Shown one piece after another: positions 1-8,800 of a DNA stretch of 64,000 nt. Positions within the stretch are counted from its first letter, which is position 1. The number at the start of each line of letters is the position of its first letter. The notes below the pieces were generated by a model. It was given only the letters and a program-made list of their open reading frames with translations. It was not told the DNA's origin and did no database searches. The position numbers were made by a program, and so were the translations under genes. The stretch is from Natronoarchaeum rubrum (lineage in GTDB: Archaea > Halobacteriota > Halobacteria > Halobacteriales > Natronoarchaeaceae): assembly GCF_024494695.1 (NCBI RefSeq), contig NZ_JANHDP010000002.1, positions 124,001 through 188,000 on the forward strand. The letters run 5' to 3'.

Positions 1-40
1 CGACGCGAGGCCAACTGTAAGGCCAGTCACTCTCAGTCGG

Positions 41-892
41 ATGGCTGAACTGACTCATGCCTCCGAAGCAGTTAGCAAGTCAACTGAGGAGCTCGAAGAC
101 GAATTGGACGTGAGTCACCGGCGTGCGCGTGAAACGATTCTCGAAGCAAAACGCATCTCCTTGCTCAACGAAGATGACTCTGACGAGGAGCCAGTCTACA
201 CGACGACTGAGGTCGGTTTGTCGTTCCTCAGTGCAATTCGCGACGAGGACTGGAGTCAAGTAAGCACAATCCTGGAGACACGTAGTCCACACTACGGGAC
301 CTTCATCGAGGTTCTCAAAGACGTCGAAAACGCTGGTTTAGACACACTCCTGACCCAGTTGGAAGAGGCTCAAGAATTCAGCCCATATTCGTATAACCAA
401 ACGAGTGTGGAGGTGCTCGGTGACTGGGCTGAGCGGTTGGGTCGGGTTCAACGAAATGCGTTCACGGGAGACTACTACTTGACAGATCAGGCGGCGATAC
501 CCGCCAACTTCCACTACCTGCTCTTGGGCGTGTACGACGACCTCGAAGAAAGAGCGGGCGTCGACCTGCGCCAGCGCTACCTGTCGATTCCACGTCTTCG
601 TGAGGAGACCTGTGAACGACTCGGCTGCACTCGTGATGATTTCAACAATGCGCTGCTTGGGCTCTGCCGGCAGAACGTCGGTAAACTTGAGCTGTCGGGC
701 GCACCGATGGATACGGCTGCAAAGGATGCCGCACTCGGTATCAAGCGTATTGCGCTCTCCGAAGAGGACGGTTTAGTCAGCACTTCTCAGTCCACTCAGC
801 AGGTCATGGCCGGTGTCGAACAGTTCGGTAAGAAATACTACTACCTCGCGGTGCACGACCGCAACATCGAATACACACAGGAGGCTACATAA
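41..892 (+). CDS. Winged-helix-like protein partnered with an AAA+ ATPase
   Basis: Predicted 283-residue cytoplasmic protein of unknown function. Residues about 10-50 (alternating helices with DVSHRRARETILEAKR) look like a winged-helix DNA-binding fold; the rest is helical and acidic, with no catalytic motif seen. Its TAA stop shares one base with the ATG of the ATPase gene at 892, so the two are almost certainly co-translated and work together. The start is uncertain: this frame stays open to the window edge, so the true N-terminus may lie outside. A second frame (codons 1-48, stop TGA at 46-48) is also open to the edge and could be the end of an overlapping upstream gene. Function could be defence or DNA processing; that is inference. 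Confidence 0.7.
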   Translation: MAELTHASEAVSKSTEELEDELDVSHRRARETILEAKRISLLNEDDSDEEPVYTTTEVGLSFLSAIRDEDWSQVSTILETRSPHYGTFIEVLKDVENAGLDTLLTQLEEAQEFSPYSYNQTSVEVLGDWAERLGRVQRNAFTGDYYLTDQAAIPANFHYLLLGVYDDLEERAGVDLRQRYLSIPRLREETCERLGCTRDDFNNALLGLCRQNVGKLELSGAPMDTAAKDAALGIKRIALSEEDGLVSTSQSTQQVMAGVEQFGKKYYYLAVHDRNIEYTQEAT

Positions 893-2049
893 TGTCCGAC
901 GCATTCACGATCACCGACGAGCAGCAAGACTACTCACAGTACGACTTGGACGCGAATCCATTCCCGTACAGTCCGGTACCCGCTGAAGATCCCGAGATAT
1001 ACTGTGGCCAACAGCACGTCTCGGGCAAGATCAGCTCAACTGTCTCGTCGATGCTCTCTACCGGCAAGTCCAAGCACTTGGTAGTCACGGGGAAGTATGG
1101 CAACGGAAAGTCACACACGCTCAAGTATACCCGTTCACTCCTCCGCGATCGCGATGATGTCGTCGTAGGATACGTTGCTCAGCCTGGGGAAGGATTCCTC
1201 GACATCTACCACGAATTCGTCTACGATCTGGGCTTCAACCGACTCCAAGAGCTCGCGTACGAGTTCCTTGCATCGGTGGCGAGAAATGCCACCGACACGA
1301 ACCCGATCGGCGCCAGTGCGATGGAGTCGCTGATAGACGATGGCGACGTACTTCTCTCGGAAATTGTCCCCGAGGCGATTCGCCGCCTCAGCGATGTGAC
1401 GAAGTTCGCCGACTTTGCGCGTGCCATCATCCACATGGTGTACGAAGATACGAATCTCTACGCGTGGCAGTGGCTCACCGCAGAGGGGATTCGATACGAG
1501 CAGCGCAAGGAGATGGAAATTCACAGCGCACTCGACGACGACACGATGGGTGTTCGGGCCTTCACCGCACTCAAAAATATGCTCCTCGAACTCGGCTATA
1601 CCGGTATTTTCGTCTTCGTCGACGAGTTTGAGAGCATCGCACGACTCTCACCCAAAGACGAACAGGCAACACTCAACAGCATTCGGCACCTGATGGATCA
1701 GAACAGTTCGGGACTATGCATGCTGTTTGGTTGTGCTCCCGAGGTCTGGCAAGACGTGATGAGTGAGTACCACGCATTCAGTGAGCGAATTGGGGAAGAA
1801 GTTGCTCTGAAACCCCTCACAAGTGAGAACCTCTATGAGTTGGTGCGTGATTATTTAGATCAAGAGAGGATGTCTTCTGCTGAAAATGAGGGGATAGACC
1901 CATTCTCTGAGGAGGCTTTGGATTTGATTCTCCAAACATCACAGGGCAATATCCGACAAGTCCTATCTATGTGTAGCCGTATCCTCGATGATGCCGCAGA
2001 ATCACAGAAAAATAAAATCACGTCTTCTTGGGTCGAAGGAAAGATCTGA
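892..2049 (+). CDS. AAA+ ATPase, BrxD/DUF2791- or Orc1/Cdc6-like
   Basis: Predicted 385-residue P-loop ATPase. Seen in sequence: an NPFPYSPVPAEDPEIYCG-type lead-in (residues about 22-40), Walker A GKYGNGKSH (67-75), Walker B FVFVDEFE (240-247) and a C-terminal helical lid (about 310-385). The lead-in and the 'GY-G-FVFVDE' strand recall Orc/Cdc6-like ATPases and the BrxD/DUF2791 ATPases of BREX phage-defence systems. It follows the winged-helix gene with a one-base overlap. ATP-driven DNA or protein remodelling is likely; a defence role is a hypothesis because the rest of the operon lies beyond the left edge. The last third has a lower GC content than the first part. Confidence 0.75.
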   Translation: MSDAFTITDEQQDYSQYDLDANPFPYSPVPAEDPEIYCGQQHVSGKISSTVSSMLSTGKSKHLVVTGKYGNGKSHTLKYTRSLLRDRDDVVVGYVAQPGEGFLDIYHEFVYDLGFNRLQELAYEFLASVARNATDTNPIGASAMESLIDDGDVLLSEIVPEAIRRLSDVTKFADFARAIIHMVYEDTNLYAWQWLTAEGIRYEQRKEMEIHSALDDDTMGVRAFTALKNMLLELGYTGIFVFVDEFESIARLSPKDEQATLNSIRHLMDQNSSGLCMLFGCAPEVWQDVMSEYHAFSERIGEEVALKPLTSENLYELVRDYLDQERMSSAENEGIDPFSEEALDLILQTSQGNIRQVLSMCSRILDDAAESQKNKITSSWVEGKI

Positions 2050-2059
2050 GATCAATAAT

Positions 2060-2302
2060 TCAGGCGTTACCATTTCGGGGATCGTCAACGAATTCATAAA
2101 GCCCCTCCGTGACCTTAGTTACCCATCCAGCAGCGATGAGTTGCCTAAGTGCATAATTCACCTGCTGTTTGTTTAGACCGGTCTGTTCCCGTAGGAATAA
2201 TGGATTCGCTCGTCCCCAGGGTTGAGATGAACCCCGCCCTTCCTTCAAAACATTCAGGATTTCTTCCTCGTTTTCACTCGGAGTGTATTCCTCATTAGTC
2301 AT
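2060..2302 (-). CDS. Small MarR-like winged-helix protein
   Basis: 80-residue predicted DNA-binding protein. Residues 9-70 form a compact winged helix: LFLREQTGLNKQQVNYAL is the helix-turn-helix and GWVTKVTEGLYEFVDDP the wing. Small proteins with this 'PWGRANP..LREETGLNKQQVNYAL' pattern are common in haloarchaeal proviruses and plasmids. The ATG at 2302 is preferred to the one at 2347 because the extra residues do not resemble the fold. It converges on the ATPase gene, ten bases from its stop. Likely a local transcription regulator of the mobile region; target unknown. Confidence 0.65.
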   Translation of the reverse strand: MTNEEYTPSENEEEILNVLKEGRGSSQPWGRANPLFLREQTGLNKQQVNYALRQLIAAGWVTKVTEGLYEFVDDPRNGNA

Positions 2303-2432
2303 ATGTGGCGAATACGCGTCAGTTCGTATAGTCGTATCCTTCCGCATTCATCTAACAGAGTAAATTACTACGTTAGAATTAAGAGTCTGGGAGAGTGTTG
2401 ATGGTATGAAGCGCGGTCCTTCAGAAACGAGG

Positions 2433-2451
2433 GCGGTGCTGGAGACACCGC
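2433..2451 (+). other. Hairpin upstream of the small ORF and DUF7344 gene
   Basis: Perfect 6-bp stem GCGGTG/CACCGC with a 7-base loop, 25 bases upstream of the tiny ORF at 2477. It could sit in the leader of the DUF7344 transcript or mark the end of an older element. No function is demonstrated. Confidence 0.3.
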
Positions 2452-2476
2452 ACCCGCGCTGCCTGAGACAGACAGC

Positions 2477-2563
2477 ATGTACATTCAAACCGACAACCTG
2501 CAAAAATCCGATGATCAGAAGCGGTATGTACCGCCGAATGGAATTCGAGGAGATCTTGTATGA
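2477..2563 (+). CDS. Possible 28-residue leader ORF coupled to the DUF7344 gene
   Basis: An ATG-started frame of 28 codons (MYIQTDNLQKSDDQ... ending GIRGDLV). Its TGA stop overlaps the ATG of the next gene by four bases (ATGA at 2560-2563), the usual arrangement for translational coupling. The peptide is polar with no recognisable motif. It may be a real small protein, a leader peptide, or the decayed end of a longer gene. Confidence 0.35.
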   Translation: MYIQTDNLQKSDDQKRYVPPNGIRGDLV

Positions 2564-2916
2564 CGTCTAATGTTCATTACCCCAGTAGCGTTGCGAATGT
2601 CCTTGGAATACTCGGAAATAAACGGCGAGTCCTTCTATTAAATTACTTATTCCTATTCGGGTACGAACAGGGTATCGAAGTCCGACATCTGGCTAGGGTG
2701 ATTGGAGGCGTCGAAAATGGGATTTCACCACGAGAAGTCACTACCGAAGATTATGAATCAGTATATAATGGGTTGATTCAGAACCACCTGCCCAAACTCG
2801 CCAAATACGATATTATTGATTACGACGACCGCGCGAAAGTCGTAACAGTCACTCCTCGTATTGAGGAGTATGTGATCCTGATTGTGATTGCTCGAATTAT
2901 ATCTCCAAATCGGTGA
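2560..2916 (+). CDS. DUF7344-type helix-turn-helix protein
   Basis: 118-residue predicted transcription regulator. The pattern LGNKRRVLLLNYLF ... VRHLARVIGG ... VYNGLIQNHLPKLAKYDIIDYDDRAKVV is characteristic of the haloarchaeal DUF7344 winged-helix family (ArsR-like fold). Residues 14-100 form the domain; a short hydrophobic helix (YVILIVIARII) ends the protein. The ATG overlaps the stop of the 28-codon ORF upstream. Such proteins are abundant in haloarchaeal accessory regions and presumably bind DNA; the target is unknown. Its base composition is lower in GC than the metabolic genes further right, fitting acquired DNA. Confidence 0.7.
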   Translation: MTSNVHYPSSVANVLGILGNKRRVLLLNYLFLFGYEQGIEVRHLARVIGGVENGISPREVTTEDYESVYNGLIQNHLPKLAKYDIIDYDDRAKVVTVTPRIEEYVILIVIARIISPNR

Positions 2917-3188
2917 ATGAGTATGAATGGGTCTGCCCGCTGCACCAGTATTCTTCAGTCGGCAGATTGCGTTGGGTTGATTGTCGTTCTCGGTGTACGG
3001 TGTTCTATGACATAACAAATAATTGAGTAACTCGAATACTCTGCCGATCAGGTCGCCGTTGAATTCCTTCGCGAGACCGTGATCGTTCTCAACATGAGGG
3101 GCACTCAGCTCCAGACGTCCTTATGCTAGCCACGGTCGACTGACACGGTCATTTTATTTTGCCTCGCCATGGGCGGAGGCGAGTTTCA

Positions 3189-3500
3189 ATGAGACTCTCG
3201 ATACGAGTTATCGATCAAGATAAGAACGAACAGACAATTTCCGGCGTCAAGCGGGATGACTGGGAAAATATGAATGATTCCTGTCCGGAGTGTGGAGGGC
3301 TTGAGTTCAACCATTTTTCAGTATCTGGCGGACATTACGGATCACGTGATTCCGCTGTCGTAATGCGTTCTGATTTTTGGGATGCTGACAAATCCCTATT
3401 CACACGGTGCCGTGAGTGCCGCGAGATTCTCTACAAGCATCCTGTATTCGATCTTCTCTTTCGACCCAATGATAATGGGGAACTCCCTTTTGACTTCTAA
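3189..3500 (+). CDS. Small two-knuckle zinc-finger protein
   Basis: 103-residue protein with two Cys pairs, CPECG (near residue 28) and CRECRE (near 75), spaced to bind one zinc in a CxxC...CxxC knuckle. The ATG at 3189 is chosen over 3159 because GGAGG sits about nine bases ahead of it and the protein then starts with a beta-strand-like MRLSIRVID. A TATA-like ATTTTATTTT lies at 3150-3159. Small CPxCG zinc proteins are frequent in haloarchaea and often of unknown, possibly regulatory or protein-interaction, function. No operon partner is obvious; the downstream neighbour is a pseudogene on the other strand. Confidence 0.65.
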   Translation: MRLSIRVIDQDKNEQTISGVKRDDWENMNDSCPECGGLEFNHFSVSGGHYGSRDSAVVMRSDFWDADKSLFTRCRECREILYKHPVFDLLFRPNDNGELPFDF

Positions 3501-3510
3501 TCTGACCTTT

Positions 3511-3938
3511 CTAGAGCTTGAGACCGTCGTACATCCGGTTGATCATCGCCAGCGCCGACTGGAACTGGGCGTAGTTTTCGCGCATGTACTCGATCGTTTC
3601 GGTTCTCGGGATCACCGGATCCCCCCGACGTGTTGGATGTCGAGTGAGGGGTGTGGTTCGAGGATGATCTGCAGCGGTCCGTCCAGTTCGTCTCGAGGCT
3701 GTCGCTCCAATGCGGTGGGAAGGTCGAAGGACTCAAAGAATGCCTCCCAGGCGTCGATGTCCTGTTCCCGGACGGCCCGGAACAACGGATAGTCGTCGGG
3801 CTCGCGACCGACTGGTAGCCGCCTTGTGTCCACACATAGACGTCGTCTATCCGTGTGAACGCGAACGGCCAGTCACCGAACTGTGGGATAACGTAGGTCT
3901 CCTCGATGGTGGGGGAACTGACGCCGGCGATCGTGAAC
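3511..3938 (-). pseudogene. Broken hypothetical gene, 5' end lost, two frameshifts
   Basis: On the minus strand one protein can be followed only by changing frame twice. The segments are GSFTIAGVSSPTIEETYVI ... DDVYVWTQGGY (about 3938-3820), GREPDDYPLFRAVREQDIDA ... SLDIQHVGG (about 3813-3625), then DPVIPRTETIEYMRENYAQF ... MYDGLKL ending at 3511. The frame changes fall near 3820 and near a run of Gs at 3620. The N-terminus stops abruptly at the point where the recombinase fragment starts on the other strand. The family is not recognised. Confidence 0.55.
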
Positions 3939-4250
3939 GACCCCAGGCGCTGCGCGACCGCGCGCTCGTGTACGTTGTCGCCCTCTCGGGTGCCCGCGGG
4001 GCCGAGGTGTTCCGCGACAAGAACGACGACTACCGCGAAGGGCTACGCTGGAAGGACGTCGATCTCGATCGCGGCATCTTCGAGGTGTTCGGGGAGACCC
4101 ACGAAAACCAAGAGGTGGCCCTCCCGACATCGGCGGGCAGTAGGGTGGCGAGCAATGTCGAGAACGACAAACTTCGAGCGGTTCGAGTTTACCAGAACCC
4201 CACCGGAATGGGCGAGTACGAAAAAATGAGGTCCTCGCCGGAGTAATTGA
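3938..4250 (+). pseudogene. Tyrosine recombinase (integrase) fragment
   Basis: The segment PQALRDRALVYVVALSGARGAEVF...DDYREGLRWKDVDLDRGIFEVFGETHE matches the start of the catalytic domain of haloarchaeal XerC/D-like integrases; the Arg of 'SGARGAE' is the first catalytic arginine. The N-terminal SAM-like domain and the C-terminal HxxR...Y part are absent, and the frame degenerates after about 4140. Degenerate coding-like sequence with stops and frame changes continues to about 4410. It is a dead remnant of an integrative element. Confidence 0.7.
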
Positions 4251-4413
4251 AGAAGCTGACAGTAACACATACTACAAGTGCGTATTGCAGAAAGACGACG
4301 GTGCTGAACCTGGTGGGTCTACGAACAAGATGGTGGCTTGATGAACTACGGTCCTGACCTCCCGACCGCCGTGCGGTAGATGCTCGGGAAGTTGGCCGAG
4401 GACGCTAAGTAAG

Positions 4414-4796
4414 CTACTCGAAACGTTCTAAGATCGGCTCGGCTAAGCTTTCGCCGATCCCGTTCACGGGCTCCAGTCGCTCGCTATCGGCACGCCGGAG
4501 TCCTCGAGAGAATCGACCTCCCGCACCACCGCCAGCGACAGCTCGGGCCCGATGCCCGGGACGGGCGTCACTGTCGCCCGGATACGCTCAGTCTCTGGGT
4601 CAAGTAGCGTCTCGACGCAGCGCTCGAATTCGATCTCGTCGATCTCGCCGGCGACGTACGCTTCGCGAGCGGCCTCGACGGTGTTCTCGTCAGGTACGTC
4701 CGGGGACACGCGGTCATAGAGCATCGCGACGCCGAGTACGATGAGCAGCACTGCGGAGAACCAGTTCGGTGAGCCGTAACATGGATTAGGCCTCAA
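4414..4796 (-). pseudogene. SHOCT/helix-hairpin-helix protein broken by one frameshift
   Basis: The minus-strand frame gives a hydrophobic N-terminal helix (NWFSAVLLIVLGVAMLY), a SHOCT-like segment (REAYVAGEIDEIEFERCVETLLD), then a helix-hairpin-helix VPGIGPELSLAVVREVDSLED, and stops at 4464. A shift of one base near 4500 restores LRRADSERLEPVNGIGESLAEPIL, a second HhH motif, ending at 4414. The second half is intact, so the frameshift is recent, or is a sequencing error. HhH motifs bind DNA without sequence specificity; membrane anchoring plus HhH is known in haloarchaeal plasmid proteins. Confidence 0.6.
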
Positions 4797-4980
4797 TCTC
4801 GTCCAGACAGACCGTCACTTCGTAGCGCCCGCCGCTGATCGTGTCGATCCAAATCTGCGTCGGACCGCCGTCGGTTCGGATGGTGATATCGTCACCAGAG
4901 ATGGCTGCGGCTGCCGTCCGGTTCGTCGTAGCGCTTGCACCGACCACGGCGCCCGGTATCTCGGGGTTGTCAATATTCAA
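4786..4980 (-). pseudogene. C-terminal fragment, beta-rich, possibly pilin-like
   Basis: A 64-residue reading frame, or about 75 if read from the in-frame stop near 5015 ([20 protein letters not shown] ...). It is Thr/Ala/Asp-rich with short beta strands (ISGDDITIRTDGG, QIWIDTISGG), like the head of a haloarchaeal type IV pilin or a secreted beta protein. No signal peptide or start context is present, so it is probably the 3' end of a truncated gene. It overlaps the start of the SHOCT/HhH gene by 11 bases. Confidence 0.35.
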
Positions 4981-5089
4981 CTCGTATCCAGGGTAGAACG
5001 TCGGATCTGCGTTGTGTCAAACCGAGACTTTCGAAATGTTCAGCGATTGCGCGTCGGTGTCGGTTGGGAGGTCAGCCCCATCGTCGCCG

Positions 5090-5843
5090 TCGCACGCCAT
5101 CGCGTCGACAGATGCCCCCACAAGTTCGCTCTCAGTGATTTATACTGAACACGGCGAGTTCGAGGAGTACTGGTTCCACTCGAAGAACCCGGAACTTGTC
5201 CTCGTCGATACGGTAATCATCGCGGCGGCACCGACCCTGGACGTTCCGGTCAGGTATCGCCGACGCGCTTGCAACGTGGTTCGAGGCCGACGCAACCTAC
5301 CGCTTGCAGGGCGAGAACATCCTCGGTGGGGCCTCAACACGGACCGGTCACGCGCTTGCCGAACTCTATTATGACACGTTGCGCCGACACGGCGTTTCGG
5401 CCGTCCACGCGGTTGAGAACGACGCCGTGACCGAAAGCGTCGAAGCCGTGACCGAGGCGAATACACTGCTCAGTGGCCTCGAATTCGAGAGCGGCGGGCT
5501 CGCAGCGGCCCACTCGATCCACTACGGACTCACGCAACTCGAGGCAACTCACGACGCGCCCCACGGTGAGAAGGTCAACATCGGCACTCTTGCCCAACTT
5601 GTCCTCGAGGGCAAGGACGACGAGTTCGTCGACTACGTCATCGAATTCTCGCTCGACATTGGGCTGCCAGTAACGCTCGTGGACATCGGTCTTGACGATC
5701 CTACGGAGGACCAACTCGAGACGGTCGCCGAGGCAGCATGCGTCGAGGAGGAGACGATCCAGAATGAGCCATTCCCAGTCGAGCCTGCGATGGTCCGGGA
5801 CGCGCTGGCGACCGTGAACTCGCTCGGCGAGCGCCACAAGTAG
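5090..5843 (+). pseudogene. gldA: Glycerol dehydrogenase remnant, truncated and frameshifted
   Basis: Iron-type alcohol dehydrogenase of the glycerol dehydrogenase family. Recognisable segments are [15 protein letters not shown] (from about 5102), NPELVLVDT, then after a frameshift near 5240 [19 protein letters not shown] and the C-terminal half with HSIHYGLTQLEATHDAPHGEKV, which carries the two metal-binding histidines. The NAD-binding N-terminal part (roughly the first 120 residues of about 360) is missing. The gene is therefore dead. A translated internal product from 5304 (179 aa) is possible but would lack the cofactor domain. Confidence 0.75.
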
Positions 5844-5886
5844 CACATCCCCTATCGAATTCCAATAGGTTGTCGAACGTGGCGAT

Positions 5887-8800
5887 TCAGCTATCCTCCA
5901 ACTCCTTTTGGATGTGCGTGACCGGATAGATCGCAGTCGCCCCAGCCGCATCCAATTTGAACTGCTGAGGCGGCGTATTCCGACTGTAGGTCTTCTCCAC
6001 TCGCGGCTCGCCTTCATTCGGATTGTACAGCGTCTCGAGGACGTCGTGGCCATCCTGTCGCTTCAACACGACCCAGATCGCCTCCTCTGGGTCACACGAG
6101 GCCATCTTATCGAAGTCCTCAAGAACAGCCGTCGACCGATCGTGGTTGATCCGTTCGGCTTCGACCGTCACCACCACATTCCCATCTTCATCTAACCCTG
6201 CACAATCGAGGCGATGGCCATCGTCCAACTCGTAGTACGGATGGACCGTGACCACAGCTGAGTCTGGATTCTCCTTGTACTCCTGGACGAGATAGCGTCG
6301 AGCGGCTTCAATCAGACAGACGTGCTGGGAAGACTCCTCTAGGTCACCGACACCATGCCCGTAGTCGATGCCCTCGCGATAGGCCTCACCGATAACCGAT
6401 CGACCGTCAGGAGAGACTGAATACAATCGATGAGGATGATCACCGTCGCGCCGGAGCACATCTTCCTCGATGAGTGCCTCGATCTCCTCGGGTTCGATGC
6501 CGACGTACTCCTGCAATCGTATCATGCTGTCGTAGACAATATCGTACTCCAGCCAATCGTAGCGCAACTGCTGGGCGTTGTAGACCGCTTGCAAGAACAA
6601 CAACTGTGAGATCGACCACTCTGAGTCCTCGATTTCTGCGGGCGAGAGCTTCAGATTGAACTCACACACAGGGATGGTATCGCGATCGGCCCTGTCCATC
6701 GAAAAACAGCACTCGATGGCACGCACCATCCCCTCGATCGCTGGGTCGTATCGGTTTTCACAGCGACTACACTGGAGCGCGTGCATCGAGTCGTCGTACT
6801 CGATGAATTTCGGCAGGCGCTTCGTGTGGGGTAGTAGCGTATCGACCCGGACAGCGGGGTGTTCGGTATCCTCCACAGATACGGTCTCGTCCTCAGCATC
6901 CTCGTCAGTCATCTCCGCTTCACTCTCATCCTCACTGCCTGCGAACATCGAATCGGCCTGAGCGAGTCCAGCATCGAGGAACGTCTCCGATTGCACCTGC
7001 TCGAATGCCGCCTCGAACAGGGCTGCATCTGTCCCTGTGAGTGGGTCATCACTCGCGGGATGGCCAGATGGTGCAGGCAGTGATTCTGCGAGGAATGGGC
7101 GTGGGAGTGGCTCACCGAAATCAGTTGCAGGGCGGACGAGCCACTCGCCTCGGCGCATCCCACTCAGGCGCCGTGCAACCTCCTGTGGGCCCATCGCCTC
7201 GGTCGCAAGCGCTTTGGTCAACTCGTCGTCGACGGTGACGTTCCCGACGACGAACGTCGCTGTCTCGTTGAGTGCTTCGAGGTACGTGTCGTTCTCGGGA
7301 TCAGCTGAGGCGAGCTGACGAGCGAACTGGACGCCAAGCGTCACGGAGAGATTGAACGACCGTCCCTGTGACAACAACGTATCGACGAGCGACGTGTCTG
7401 CAACGTCTGCGGCCTCTTCGAGATACAGGTTCACCAGCGGCGGCGTATCCGGCGTCTCTGGATCGTGCTCACGAGCCTTGAGTGCACTCCAGAGGTTCGA
7501 GAGCAAGACGAGCGTGAGCGTCCGCTTCACGCGGTCTTCCATCCCACCGAAATCGAAGATGACGACCTTGTCTTCGTTCACTACGTCCGCGAAGTCGAAG
7601 CGCGGGTCGGCTTCGATCGCGTCTGTCTCCACAGTCTCTGCATCCGAATCCGGGACGTACTCGAAGATCGGCCCCAGTCGACTGTCGGTCGCAATTTCGT
7701 CGACCCGGCCGATCGCACCTCCGAGTACTTTCTTGAAGACGTCTCTGTCGCGTTCGATGAGACTCTCGAAGTACCCCGTGTATCGGTCATCAGAGACCGG
7801 TGGTGTTGCGTGTTGTTCCTGCGTGCGCCGCAATGCATCGTAGAGATCAGCATGAGAGAACGCCTCATCACCGTGGATCGGATCAAAGAGTGCCTTGATG
7901 TGATTGCGAATCACCTTCGGCGAGTCGACGGCGCGCCCGAAGCGTTCTGTCCCCATCACGCCCGCGAGGATCTCTTCGTAGTGGCCAGCCACTCGTGAGC
8001 GCGCTTCTTCCCGAGGGATCCCAGCATCAAGCAATGGCTCGATATCAAAGAAGGTGAGCGCGGGCAGCACCTCCGTGAGATCGAAATACAGTACGTCATC
8101 CAAATTGCCATACTCCGCGTAGTGGGTTCGGAGATACTCTTCTGCGGTGCCACCGCCTTTCGTGTCGAAGATGATCTCCGGACCATCTGTCGCGGCTACG
8201 TTTGTTCGGATTCCCCCACCCATCAAGACCGTCTTCCCCGCGCCAGTGTCGCCCACGACGAGGATGTGTCGGTTCTGATGACTGGGTGTGAGCGCGAATG
8301 GATGACTGTACGGACGACGATCCTGTGTCAGTGGCATGCAGAACGTCATCCCCGGTGGTTTGTACCGAGCGAGTTGCTGGGGCGGCGGCAGTCTGATCCC
8401 CGTTCGTTCAGCCGTTCTCGCCGCAAGCGCTCGCTGTCCATTCGGCGTCAGTCGTCCACCGTCCAGCAGGCAGAAGTTTGGGAGTTCCTCTGGTGCAACG
8501 ACGATCCCCGCACTTTCGTGTGGAACGCCTGGAAGGTGGTTCCGAATGGTCTCATAGGAGACGTCGCTGATCGTCCGCTCACAGAGATCCTCGAAAAGTT
8601 GCGTCCCGGGCGGATTCGCCAAGGGTGGGTGAAGCTCATCATCGGTCGCAATGCGAGCGGAGATCTCGTGATGATCGCCACTCAGATGCCCGAACACACG
8701 CGCCAAACGGCCTGCCGTTGAATCGGCCTGCTCGGGCGTTTCGTGTGTCAACGCGACGGCCCGCGTCGAGAGACAGAAGCTTCGGCGGAGAGTACGATCT

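Noticed and set aside
5140..5466. 108-codon minus-strand Arg-rich frame over gldA
   Set aside because: Shadow of the gldA remnant, which is recognisable on the plus strand.
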